From Phanerodontia chrysosporium (lineage: Eukaryota > Basidiomycota > Agaricomycetes > Polyporales > Phanerochaetaceae), in assembly GCA_001910725.1 (NCBI GenBank), contig MJGA01000007.1, positions 1,364,001 through 1,428,000 on the forward strand: 64,000 nucleotides of DNA, written 5' to 3'. The notes beneath the pieces were generated by a model, which was not told the origin of the DNA, searched no databases, and worked only from the letters and a program-made list of their open reading frames with translations. A program made the translations under genes and the position numbers. Shown here piece after piece: positions 56,201 through 64,000 of the stretch (its first letter is position 1; each line of letters starts with the position of its first letter).

Positions 56201-59200
56201 GACACCCTCAGATCTCTGCAACTTCGTGCGCCATGGGTCTCTGCCTATCTTGCTGCCTTCGACGCGGCATCTCGGAACGACCAGTCTCTCTCCCTTCTTG
56301 TCTTCCTCCAACGTGTGCGGCGCTCCTTAGCTAAGCTTCGCTTTCGCGAAGAGGGCGCCGAACTTCAACGACGATCCTCTACCCGTGAACGAGCTTCTAT
56401 CAACGCTGCCCTGCTCGGAGGCTCTTGTAAACGCCTCTATTCCTCTACTGCTCATCCTGGCCCTCCCATGGCTCTCGCTGACACCCAGTATCCTGGCTCT
56501 TTCCTCACAACACCCTCTGATATCATGGCTGCCTCACAACGTTACTTCACGTCTCTCTTCTCTCGATCACATCGTGCGCCCCAATCTAAACCATGGCTCT
56601 CTTCTCCGTCAGTTCGAGCCATTCAAACTCGAACTGCTTCCGACCCTTTTACCTGGCCAAAACCCATGTCGCTTTCTGATCTCCGTGCTTTGCTTCGTAA
56701 GGGTAATCCTCGCCCTGCTCCTGGTCCCGACGGCTGGGAGAAATGGTGGATTAAAGCCCTCTCTGACTCTTCCCTCAACCTCGTTCTTGAGCTCCTTAAC
56801 TTCGAAATCATTCACTCCTGCTTCCCTGCATCTGTCAAGCCTGTCTTCCTCTCCACTATCCATAAACGTGGACCGACTACCGATCTTGCAAATTATCGCG
56901 GAATTTGTTGTACCAACTTCCTGGCGAACACCCCCTTCGCCTGGTGTAACATGCTGCTCATTCCCTATATCGCCAAGCACAACATCCTACCTCCCGGACA
57001 GATCGCTACTCAGAAAGGTGCTCAAGGCCGTGACCTCACCTCCTTCTTTGCCCAGCTCGAAGCCTGGTCTAATCGCACCCGTACCCCCGTTTACCTTTTA
57101 CGCCGTGATCAACAAAAGGGATTTGACCACCTCGAGCCCCAGGGCTTCTACGACGCAGTCTCGGCTTATGGTCTCCCATCTTCGCTAATCGACTTTGACC
57201 GTGCGTCGCAGACTGACGTCCCGTACATCATCAAAACTGCGTACGGTCTTACTGCCCCCTTCATGGTCTCTGGCGTCACCAAACAAGGTGGCCCAATGTC
57301 ACCCCTCAAGTCTACTCTTACCACTAGCCTTGGCAACCACTGGATCTCTGACATCTCCGTCGCTTCTCATGACGCTCTCATTATCTCTTCCTTTCAGGCT
57401 CGCTGTCATTGTCCTCATACCCCCGATGACGAACTCGTCGTACAGCCCACTATGCTGGAGGCAATGGATGACTCTACGATTATCTCCTCCTCCCTTGCTG
57501 CTTGTCAGCGTTCCTGCCTCATGGCAGAACGGTTCCAGGCTGCCTACGGCTGGTGCACGAACTGGTCCAAGTCTCTTCTCTGTTTGTTAAACGTTCCCAA
57601 CCCGCCAGGTGCTCTTGAACTTCCCACTGTCGACCTCTTGCGACCTGACGATCCTACCCCGCGTCTACAACAAGTTTCCGTGGTTACTTCTCACTTCGAA
57701 TTCTTGCGTGTCCAGTCTAATGATCCGCATGCCCAATTCCAAAAACTTCGCGACGTTGTGCTCAACTTCCGCTTACCTGTCCTCCACACTCGGCTTCCTA
57801 TCACCCTTCTACGGCGCATTTTTGCGCAATGCTTGTTCTCCCGTCTTCGTCCTCACCTTTCCTTCCAACCACTTCGGCGGTCTGACGCACACGCTCTTGA
57901 TCTTCTCATTGCTTCGCGGATCCACGAATATCTCGGTTTTCCTTTTCGCTTCAACTCTACGCTTCTCTCTCTCCCTCTTCAATATCATGGCCTCGACTTT
58001 CCTTCCGTCTCCCGCTTGAATGACTCTGCAGCCATATCTGGTCTTGTCCGTGATCTCAACCACCATATTCCCACTTTCCGCTCTATGGCACGTATCACCC
58101 TTGCTGATTGGATGTGCACCGTCAATCATTGCCGCTATCCCCTTGACGGCGATGGTTTACGCACATCTTTTTCCCGCTCATCTCGGGCTCTCCCAACGTC
58201 TTGGATAATCGCTCATGAAGCACTCGCTCATCTTGGCCTTGCCGTACGAAATACGGATACCTCCTACTTGTACACGGGGCAGGTCTCACTTCGGCATCTT
58301 ATTCGTGCCTTGCCTCCCTCCCATTTAACTCCTCCGCCCCAAGTACTCTCTCGACTCCAGATGTCTGGTTTTACTTGCCTTTCGCACTTTGGGCATTGGT
58401 CAACTGTGTCGGCGACCTATCCGGCATGGCTGACATTCACCCCTGCCCATCCTCAAGCCGCTGAGCTCCATCCCGACTATCGAGCCGTGGTCACTTGGTT
58501 ATCTTCCCTACCGTTCCATGTCCTCGCAGACGTCCTCTATGGTTCCCCATCACAAACTGCTCCCCCTCTTTCTCCTCAGCTCAGTGGTGATCGATGGGTA
58601 CTTGCGCTTCCGCGTTCCTATCGACAACATTTAGCTGAAGAATATATCTCTGCGCTACTCTCGGTCGCATCCCCGCCCACTCATCTACCCGATGAACATC
58701 GTTTTGCTTCCGTCATTGCGACCGATGGTTCTATGCTCCCTGCTAATGCGTCTTTCCATGCACCCCGTTCTGTCTTGTCCGCAGTTGCCTCCCGTACCCA
58801 ATCCGCAGTGTTCTCTCTTCTCCCCTTAGGCCGGTCTGCGTCCATCCTTCAGGGCGAGGTCTACGCTCTTGTCATAGCTTCTCTTCTTGCCTCCTCTCAG
58901 CCCTTTGGTCTTGTCCCACCTGTCTGCCTTTACTCTGACCATCTGAATTCTTGCCGGCTAGTCTCCGACGCCTCTACCCTCCCACCACTCGCACACACTT
59001 GGCTTACCATGCCCGCTCGGTCATTATACCGCTGGCTTCTCAGTGTGCTTGCTCGTGGCTCTCAAGACTCCTTCCCCATCTCCGTCACTCACACTCCGGC
59101 CCATACCTCCGGTCGTTCTACTCCTTCTGTTGCCAATCGTATTGTTGACCACCTTGCTTCATCTGCGCATTGGTGGTCTCCTCCACCTCCTGCCCTCCCA

Positions 59201-59947
59201 ATCCCCACTTTCTTCATGAATGATTTTACCCTATTCTCTCCTACTGACGGTTATATTGAAACAGATCTCACCCAGTATCTCGACCGCGCCTCTGCGCTTA
59301 CCACCGCTTCTGATCCCACCACCCGCCCTTCCACTCTGCTATGTGCGTCGATGTATGATGGCCACTGCCCTCCTGATCACCCGTACACACGCGCATCCTC
59401 GGCCTACTCTGCGCTCGTCCAGTTGTACGCCCGCTCGTCTCAGCTTGACACGGCATATACCGTTGCCATGCGCTTTGGCACGTCAACCCCGTGGTGTCAG
59501 TTTCACTGCGAGAGCATTGAGACTGCTCATCATGTTTTTGTTGCGTGCCCGACTTTTCAAGCGCTACGGGACGATGCGCGGGAGACTGTGTGCAAGGCCA
59601 CGTCCGAGCTGCTTGACGCGGCTGAAACCCCTCTCCGTATCACGGGGGTGGTCCTTCGCACTGCTCGGTCTCTCTTTGCGGACTCTGGCGACGTTTGGCC
59701 CCAATACTCCTCGCGATACTATCTTGGTATCGTCCCGCGTGTTGTTATCGCAGACAGCCGGCATCCTACTACTGATGCCCTTCGTCTCGAAACTCGGGTT
59801 GCTCACTTGTGGCACACTGCATGCATCCGCCTCGCAGGGCGTATCTGGGGTCAGTACAAGCGCTTGACCCGGTCACCCACACCTTCCTCAGCTGCAATTC
59901 CGTTTGACTATACTCTACCTGCTCATCTTGAGCATTTCCTTCACTGA
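53201..59947 (+). CDS. LINE polyprotein: ORF1-like, endonuclease, reverse transcriptase, RNase H
   Basis: One frame of 2248 codons without a stop. Residues about 1-480 are ORF1-like with a coiled coil near 345-470 (NKDLVQRLSTRLKSAEDKIV). A Phe/Ser/Leu-rich linker lies at about 595-625 (SFLLFFFFFASLLSSVSA). Endonuclease from about 625: FQTLSLNVNGLANV, DAWVITETKSS, GVYAPWDPG, SWSVTGDFNTF, and SFVPFTDHRAT with the catalytic D-H. Reverse transcriptase from about 1150: NPRPAPGPDGWEKWW, RRDQQKGFDHLEP (motif A), SGVTKQGGPMSPLKSTLTTS, and EAMDDSTII (motif C, Ala instead of the usual aromatic). RNase H from about 1838: SVIATDGSMLPA, LQGEVYAL, CLYSDHLNS, HTPAHTSG. A C-x3-C-x6-HH-x4-C knuckle (CQFHC to HHVFVAC) lies near 2096. 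In most LINEs ORF1 and ORF2 are separate, so the fusion is notable. Confidence 0.9.
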   Translation: MPHQPTPIGLPDPPPRPDISYSREASPSLETQVQTAVATGVELMVQGLNRTSTTSARQELQTALEMIAEQDPAIQPYVRALVYQDADSRNPVDHVYVSINPEVCPYPRPDVLDKVMTIINGNSGTATASWRPCTGPDKTRRLAFPMRDKEHANAMKARLETYFSTHGHPFQRSYVSKPQNSADWRVTFDFIMESSLDAITKNPPIIDRYKCEPIRPRLILPRYGLEIAIVGFKDVLGIEGMMNQYIREQLGSDAISYSRMAMSGDVYTVVLKNWPTTAQFINDDLQRFRDKYNLPAFVSISKPMFLYTLNSLGVPSNPAFIAQAATSDSTKGLQAQVDAIQQRGAEMFRSIQTYLEEQRRMIETISDRYNEVVANVSKLTTAIGVTNLLALERDELRALEHERDRIEDRLDVTPPKNKDLVQRLSTRLKSAEDKIVTQRKRMEQVQEEFKALRFHTLIPYAPPSIAGPPDLAASPAGHLRPEPHPDDEDRPTTRRRLNDDATAGASGSQPPSLVVPAEDENMLDDSDDRNNIVSCRQPSCAPQAYCSSSLLPLGSKAFVTRCEMYESRETVKGQDILTYSHALRPPRLVLLPPFASSSLSLFHSRLISFLLFFFFFASLLSSVSASSFQTLSLNVNGLANVQKIDAVSRLIQDRTPDAWVITETKSSHPVAHRLRLQGYQIFESEGRQSDGHARSAKWGVIVGVRSSYQASRLQVDACLNSRAVAVDIIIPSTNGRGFPHRLLGVYAPWDPGQADSDATDLISTFWLTVGRVCLSSPHSWSVTGDFNTFLAACESSAVTPYVPPSRTAYSSFLRVTHGSDVWLLQGDNNAEDAYTFRNHAGRSIIDRAAHSDLGIVSSIIQTLSSFVPFTDHRATMCVLTLQPPLSPLYGPATSTPPIPPNLYSSRFRYPKRAEKHRFTCFANRVDALVHARHLADTPISDEASFNSRYHALTDILLDAATTAFDRPISRPGMSKVSNAEIRELVLESKHVGRLIYAVKHDTLRSLQLRAPWVSAYLAAFDAASRNDQSLSLLVFLQRVRRSLAKLRFREEGAELQRRSSTRERASINAALLGGSCKRLYSSTAHPGPPMALADTQYPGSFLTTPSDIMAASQRYFTSLFSRSHRAPQSKPWLSSPSVRAIQTRTASDPFTWPKPMSLSDLRALLRKGNPRPAPGPDGWEKWWIKALSDSSLNLVLELLNFEIIHSCFPASVKPVFLSTIHKRGPTTDLANYRGICCTNFLANTPFAWCNMLLIPYIAKHNILPPGQIATQKGAQGRDLTSFFAQLEAWSNRTRTPVYLLRRDQQKGFDHLEPQGFYDAVSAYGLPSSLIDFDRASQTDVPYIIKTAYGLTAPFMVSGVTKQGGPMSPLKSTLTTSLGNHWISDISVASHDALIISSFQARCHCPHTPDDELVVQPTMLEAMDDSTIISSSLAACQRSCLMAERFQAAYGWCTNWSKSLLCLLNVPNPPGALELPTVDLLRPDDPTPRLQQVSVVTSHFEFLRVQSNDPHAQFQKLRDVVLNFRLPVLHTRLPITLLRRIFAQCLFSRLRPHLSFQPLRRSDAHALDLLIASRIHEYLGFPFRFNSTLLSLPLQYHGLDFPSVSRLNDSAAISGLVRDLNHHIPTFRSMARITLADWMCTVNHCRYPLDGDGLRTSFSRSSRALPTSWIIAHEALAHLGLAVRNTDTSYLYTGQVSLRHLIRALPPSHLTPPPQVLSRLQMSGFTCLSHFGHWSTVSATYPAWLTFTPAHPQAAELHPDYRAVVTWLSSLPFHVLADVLYGSPSQTAPPLSPQLSGDRWVLALPRSYRQHLAEEYISALLSVASPPTHLPDEHRFASVIATDGSMLPANASFHAPRSVLSAVASRTQSAVFSLLPLGRSASILQGEVYALVIASLLASSQPFGLVPPVCLYSDHLNSCRLVSDASTLPPLAHTWLTMPARSLYRWLLSVLARGSQDSFPISVTHTPAHTSGRSTPSVANRIVDHLASSAHWWSPPPPALPIPTFFMNDFTLFSPTDGYIETDLTQYLDRASALTTASDPTTRPSTLLCASMYDGHCPPDHPYTRASSAYSALVQLYARSSQLDTAYTVAMRFGTSTPWCQFHCESIETAHHVFVACPTFQALRDDARETVCKATSELLDAAETPLRITGVVLRTARSLFADSGDVWPQYSSRYYLGIVPRVVIADSRHPTTDALRLETRVAHLWHTACIRLAGRIWGQYKRLTRSPTPSSAAIPFDYTLPAHLEHFLH

Positions 59948-60305
59948 CCGCAGCCCTAGGTTTTCGACCTCTTTTTCTTCGGCTATTCTTCTTCTTCATT
60001 CTGCTTCTTTTGTTCTTTGTTGGCTGACGAGGCTCCGTCTGGATGTCCTGAGCTTATGTAAGCGTAGTCAGCTCAATCTATCTCGTTCTCGTTTTCCACA
60101 TCATCCTCTGCTGCGATTCCGTTTGACTACACTCTCCCTGCTCATCTTGAGCATTTCCTTCACTGAACGCCCTGGGTTCTCGACCTCTTTTCTTCGGCTG
60201 TTCTTCTTCATTTCTCGCTCTTTCTTCTCTATTGGCTGACGAGGCTCCATCTGGATGTCCTGAGCTTATGTAAGCGTAGTCAGCTCAATCTATCTCGTTC
60301 TCGTT
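59891..60305 (+). repeat. Tandem duplication of the LINE 3' end
   Basis: Copy 1 (59891-60093) starts within the last codons of the LINE frame and runs to CTCGTTCTCGTT. Copy 2 (60110-60305) repeats it with scattered substitutions and small indels: TTTGACTA(T/C)ACTCT, CTCATCTTGAGCATTTCCTT, TTGGCTGACGAGGCTCC, TGGATGTCCTGAGCTTATG and the same end. The offset is about 212-219 bp. Copy 2 therefore also repeats the coding end and a stop codon out of the main frame. Confidence 0.9.
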
Positions 60306-60756
60306 CAAGTATGGTTCAGCCTCCGCGCTTTGATGTTCACTGTCTTCTTCTCCGTGATGTCGGCTGCTTCTGCGCGCACAAAGCTGACGCAACCTATGCA
60401 GCTGAAACATACAGAAGCAAGAAAAATCATCGACAGCCGGTGCACTGAGCTTCTTCAATGATTACCTACACCCGCTCTGGCTCAAGACTTCAAACGTTCA
60501 TCCCAGCCAAGCCCATCTGTGATCCAGGCTGCCATCGCTAATCCGCTATGCTTTCCTGTGCTTCATATTTGATGTCAAGGCCTCCGCAGGTCGCATCGGC
60601 CGCATACGCTCCAGCTCACAGGTGGGGTCGCTCCAACGTGGCGGTGGCAGTGGCAGCAGCAGATGGCGGCGTCCGGCCGGCATCAACTACCGCCAGCCTC
60701 ACAGGGAGACGGAGACTTGCTGTTAGAGCCTGCATATTTCTGCTGCTCAGTATGCA
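60306..60756 (+). other. Upstream region of secreted protein gene 2
   Basis: Between the LINE and the second secreted protein gene. No gene seen. It probably contains distal promoter sequence of the paralogue and the right flank of the LINE insertion. Confidence 0.45.
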
Positions 60757-60760
60757 GGCG

Positions 60761-60768
60761 TATATAAG
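60761..60768 (+). promoter_or_regulatory. TATA box of secreted protein gene 2
   Basis: TATATAAG within GGCGTATATAAGGC (60757-60770), about 109 bp before the start codon at 60870. It differs by one base from the sequence before the paralogue at 52392-52405. Confidence 0.7.
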
Positions 60769-60869
60769 GCAACCTCAGGCTGTTCAAGGCTCTCAACCCG
60801 CCAGCCCGATTCCCGAGTTCCTCACTTGCAAGCTCCTCACCCGCATTCAACACTAGACCTTTCACCGCC

Positions 60870-61578
60870 ATGCAGTTCACCACTCTGTCATCTGCCGTTC
60901 TTGCTGTCGCCCTTGCCCATGCAGCTTCAGGCCTCAGCATTTCTGAGCGCCAGGACACCACCCCGAAGGTCTACTGCGGTACGTGCGCCCTGCGTCATCC
61001 GTCGTAGATGTGGCGCTGAACATTGGCTACAGGTACTACGGACGACGCGACACTATCGGACTGCCAGGCCCTCGTCGACCCCGCCACCTGGGACTCCGCC
61101 TGGGCTGCGGACTCCAACGTCTGCCAGTAAGTCGCCTGCCCTCGCCACTACGCACAGGACCGCGCAACTGACACGCACCACGCACAGCTACAGCAACGGT
61201 CTCCAGTTCAACCAAAAGGCACACAACGTCGCCTGCCACGGCAACTGTCAGTCAACCACTTTTTATCTGCTCTCGGGCCCTGGCTGACACAGGAGTCAGG
61301 TTGTGTGTACTACGCGAACGGGTTCCGCACGCAGCCGAACTTCGACAAGGAGCTCATCCGCTCACGCGCGGCCGCGCTCATGGGCTGCGGCGACCCGGCG
61401 AAGAACAAGATCAACGGCCTCCAGGTCACCCCCGTCGACGGCTCAGGCGTCTGCCTCAGCAACGGCAATGGCTGCGGCGACTGCTTCGACGGTGCGTCCG
61501 CCTCTGGCTTGCTGCGTGACACCCTACTGACATGAGAACTCGCTCCATACTATAGACAGCGACTTTGTCCAGCAGTAA
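60870..61578 (+). CDS. Small secreted cysteine-rich protein 2 (possible Y3-like glycan-binding family)
   Basis: Signal peptide MQFTTLSSAVLAVALAHAAS, then GLSISERQDTTPKVYCG and the mature blocks TTDDATLSDCQALVDPATW, DSAWAADSNVCHYSNGLQFN, AHNVACHGNC, CVYYANGFRTQPNFDKELIR, AALMGCGDPAKNKINGL, GSGVCLSNGNGCGDCFD and the end DSDFVQQ. Five exons with phase-matched introns, the same positions as in paralogue 1 where comparable. About 145 residues. At least eight cysteines, so several disulfides are likely after secretion. No frame defect. A secreted effector, defence or lectin-like role is inference; the Y3-type assignment is from memory and uncertain. Confidence 0.85.
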
Positions 61579-62229
61579 TTTCCGAGCTTTGTGTACCGCG
61601 CCGCCACGAGTATATGCTCATGACTAGTCGATGCTATATTTGAGCGAATAATGGCTGCTATTTATACACGAGATTGCTATCTATGGGGATGCGATATGGA
61701 CGAGATAATGCACAATGATTCCAAACCCGAGATAAAATACTATGCACGTTGAGTCCGAAGCTGAGGAATGGTGGTATGCAAGGAGGAACATAAGTGTAGT
61801 CCGGAAGATGATGCAGGTGACCTTGAGACAGTGAGTGGGAAGACGGCAAGATGAGTGGTTAAACGTCCAAAGGAGTCAGGTGGGGGTTTCGTGGTGGTGA
61901 CTAGTTAGTATGTCCGCGAGCTTTGCCCATTTGGATGCAAGTGAGGAAAGTGGAATTGGTTGCACGCATGGAGACGACGTCAGAGCCGATGGAATGATTA
62001 TGCTGCTGCGATGTTGAAGATGCGACGAGGTGACGGATAGGATGAGATTATTGCTAGATTGCTAGGACGAGGAATGGCGTGAAAAGTCGTGGATAGCTTC
62101 GCCTTTGGAACTTGCGTTGAATGCGAGACATGCAGAGAAAGACGGGTGGTGGTGCGACAGACTTGATGAGGACTGTTCCGACGAGCAACCAGGCGACGAG
62201 GAGAGCGTGTGTGGCAGAGTGAATGTCGA
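61579..62229. other. Convergent intergenic region
   Basis: About 650 bp between the second secreted-protein gene and the kinase stop. It is moderately AT-rich; no gene was recognised. Confidence 0.5.
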
Positions 62230-63995
62230 TCAACTAGGCACGACTGCCTTGGCTTTGCCGTTTATCCAGCGTTTGATGCAGCCGACAATCCCTGATGTCT
62301 ACAAAGACGACAGTCAGCGAAGCTCGGTGGCGAAATAGCTGACAGACTCACTCTCCATACGACCTGGACTGCCGCCTCGGTGAAGAGGCGCACTTGGGCA
62401 GGCACTAACGAAGAGAAGCAGTTGGGGATCCGGGTATGGCTGGCGCTCTCTAGGACGATCGTCTGGAAAGACGTCTGAGCAGTAGTCGGCTGATGGGAGA
62501 TGTAGTCGAAGTAGTCGAGAGTGACGATATCGTATGAGCTTCCGAGGGCAGAGGGCAGCCAGGCAGAGTCGAACGCAACAAGAGTAGTGTCCTGGAGCGA
62601 CCGGAGGCTGAGGTCGGGAACTTCATCCGCGTCTGTGGTACTGGCTTCTGTGGGCTTTTTTGAGGAGGGGAGTGGGAGCAGGGCTCGTGATGTGAACTCG
62701 AACTCTGGGCATGGATCGTTTGCGGGTGAGTAGCGGCTGCCGCCCTGGAATGCAGAGAAGGAAGGCTGGTCTTCTTCTTCGAGAGTGTAGGGCGGGACGC
62801 CCACGTCTGGAAGGGGCACCTCCCATCTGCCCACGGCGTCCCAGTCGCTGTGTGGGTTCGTCAGTATAGGCTAACGTCATAGCTTCGACGGGTCGACTCA
62901 CAGATCTCCCCAAAACGGATGTTCCATGGCCTCTTCCAGGGATAATCTCCGAGAAGGATCCTTTTCGAGCAACTTAATCGCGTGTGTTAGTGAGGTCAAC
63001 TATAATGAGGACATATGTGCGTACCCCTTCAAGTAGAGTCCGGGTGTCGTGGTCCATACTGGTACCGTTCGACCACTCCAGCCAATTGGCGAAAGATGCA
63101 TTCATAAGACGTTCTTGGAAGAGAGCAAAGTCCGGCGTGAATGTGTCGTCCCATGGGTGCTACAGAACGTATTTGTCAATATACTTTGCAAGTACGAAAA
63201 ACGATCTCGCATACTTGGCCGGTGATCATCATAAAGAGGATGATCCCAAACCCCCAGACGTCTATTTCAAATGCATAAGGCTTCCCAAGGTAGACCTCAG
63301 GCGCCACATAGTGCAAGCTGCCGCAGCCGGTACGCAGGACATCGTGCATCTCCGATCCGGAAGTGAAAGTGTGTCCTTCCTTCACGAGCGACTTTGCGAA
63401 GCCAAAGTCGGCGAGGGCAACGTGCCCATCTTCCGAGAGAAGAACGTTTTCCGGCTTGATGTCACGGTGGACAACGCCGATATCGTGTAAAGCCTTGATT
63501 GCGAGCAACTGCAACGGTAAAGTACTCTGAGGGGTCTTTCAGGGCATCCCAAGTCTCAGTGGCACGTACCAGCTCGGCACCAAATGCCTTAGCCAATGGG
63601 AGAGGCATAGAGCTCCAGCGATAGATCTGCTCAAACAGGTCCCCACCTGGATAGTACTCCTGAAAAGGCGTAAGTAATGGTGCCAGCATTCATAAAGATA
63701 CGAGGCTGACCGTGATCAAGAAATAGTGTGTGTCTGTATGGAAACTCCCGTAAAACTCCATGATACCCTTCACCCCCTGTGTAGCGACTGTACGGAGAAT
63801 GCGCTGCTCCCTCAGGATCAACTCGTGTTTTGTGGTTTGCTTGTCCATGATCTTCATGGCGGCGACCTTGCCGCTCGGCTCGTGGCGCACGAGGTGGACG
63901 GAGCCGAAGCCTCCCTTTCCAATCCCGCGAATTTCGCTAAACTCACAGAGCTCGTGTCGTGGTGTCGGTGGAAAAGACAGCAGAATAGAGGTCAT
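62230..63995 (-). CDS. Serine/threonine protein kinase, 5' end at window edge
   Basis: Kinase domain in order: glycine loop [16 protein letters not shown]-binding Lys in AAMKIMDK, hinge HYFLIT and [15 protein letters not shown], catalytic loop [14 protein letters not shown] in [15 protein letters not shown], activation segment with [37 protein letters not shown] and HPWDDTF. The C-terminal lobe ends [21 protein letters not shown] non-conserved C-terminal region of about 200 residues follows ([20 protein letters not shown]) and ends [20 protein letters not shown]. All catalytic residues are present. The visible start [20 protein letters not shown] is plausible, but only five bases remain beyond it, so an upstream exon cannot be excluded. 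The subfamily was not decided. Confidence 0.85.
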
Positions 63996-64000
63996 AGAGG

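Larger units (their letters stand above)
53089..60305 (+). mobile_element. Non-LTR retrotransposon (LINE, Tad/I-like with RNase H), structurally complete
   Basis: A single element with ORF1-like region, AP-type endonuclease, reverse transcriptase, RNase H and C-terminal zinc knuckle in the right order, then a 3' region present in two tandem copies (59891-60093 and 60110-60305). No poly(A) tail ends the element; the last bases read CTCGTTCTCGTT. The 5' boundary is set after the CCA microsatellite by guess; I could not find a convincing target-site duplication. The intact frame suggests a recent insertion. It lies between two divergent secreted-protein paralogues. Confidence 0.88.

Noticed and set aside
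53030..60340. Target-site duplication flanking the LINE
   Set aside because: No identical short sequence was found at both candidate ends; the 5' boundary is too uncertain to claim one.
1..64000. tRNA, rRNA or CRISPR features
   Set aside because: I looked for box-B-like GGTTCGA contexts with paired stems and for regularly spaced repeats; none was convincing.

Overview
The window is a nuclear segment of a basidiomycete fungus, most likely an Agaricomycete. I infer this from dense small genes split by many 41-60 nt introns, mostly GT-AG with CTRAY-like branch sites. Further support comes from basidiomycete-style proteins (velvet factor, fungal Tad/I-like LINE, secreted cysteine-rich proteins) and from TTAGGG-type telomere sequence. 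No rRNA, tRNA or CRISPR could be supported.

Layout, left to right. 1-2340 is AT-rich repeat debris with a broken transposase-like gene. 2341-16700 holds BFR2 (rRNA processing, minus), an acidic AT-hook nuclear protein (plus), a PX-BAR sorting nexin SNX41/ATG20 (plus), a P-loop kinase-like protein (plus), a TPR protein (minus), TIM23 (plus), unresolved exons, a velvet-domain regulator (plus) and a tiny CYSTM-type tail protein (plus). 17200-25000 holds CYT1 (cytochrome c1), a small unknown gene whose stop overlaps the CYT1 stop, the SAC3-domain THP3 homologue, the head-to-head pair SEN2/ARP9, and RPL30. 26550-31034 is the large sulfite reductase beta subunit (MET5). 31651-48581 is core metabolism and replication: AGX1-type aminotransferase, dynein intermediate chain, ERG7 (lanosterol synthase), SEC53 (phosphomannomutase), an MCH1-like transporter, RSM10 and POL3 (DNA polymerase delta). 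48735-51362 is a DUR3-like urea permease.

The accessory part is 51600-61600. Two small secreted cysteine-rich paralogues point away from each other, and a structurally complete LINE with one uninterrupted 2248-codon frame lies between them. Both paralogues carry nearly the same TATA-box sequence about 100 bp before the start codon. The window closes with a Ser/Thr kinase (minus) that touches the right edge.

Functional links are those of a housekeeping chromosome arm: mitochondrion (TIM23, CYT1, RSM10), ribosome (BFR2, RPL30, RSM10), RNA processing (SEN2, THP3), sterol, mannose and sulfur metabolism. No operon-like pathway cluster is visible. The most notable observations are at the gene-structure level: a candidate AT-AC intron in POL3, consecutive 11-nt and 9-nt microexons in AGX1, two candidate GC-AG introns, several single-base frame breaks in conserved genes that may be consensus errors, and the LINE/paralogue locus. 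Exon boundaries were read by eye from splice signals, frame and family conservation; none has been tested against transcripts.
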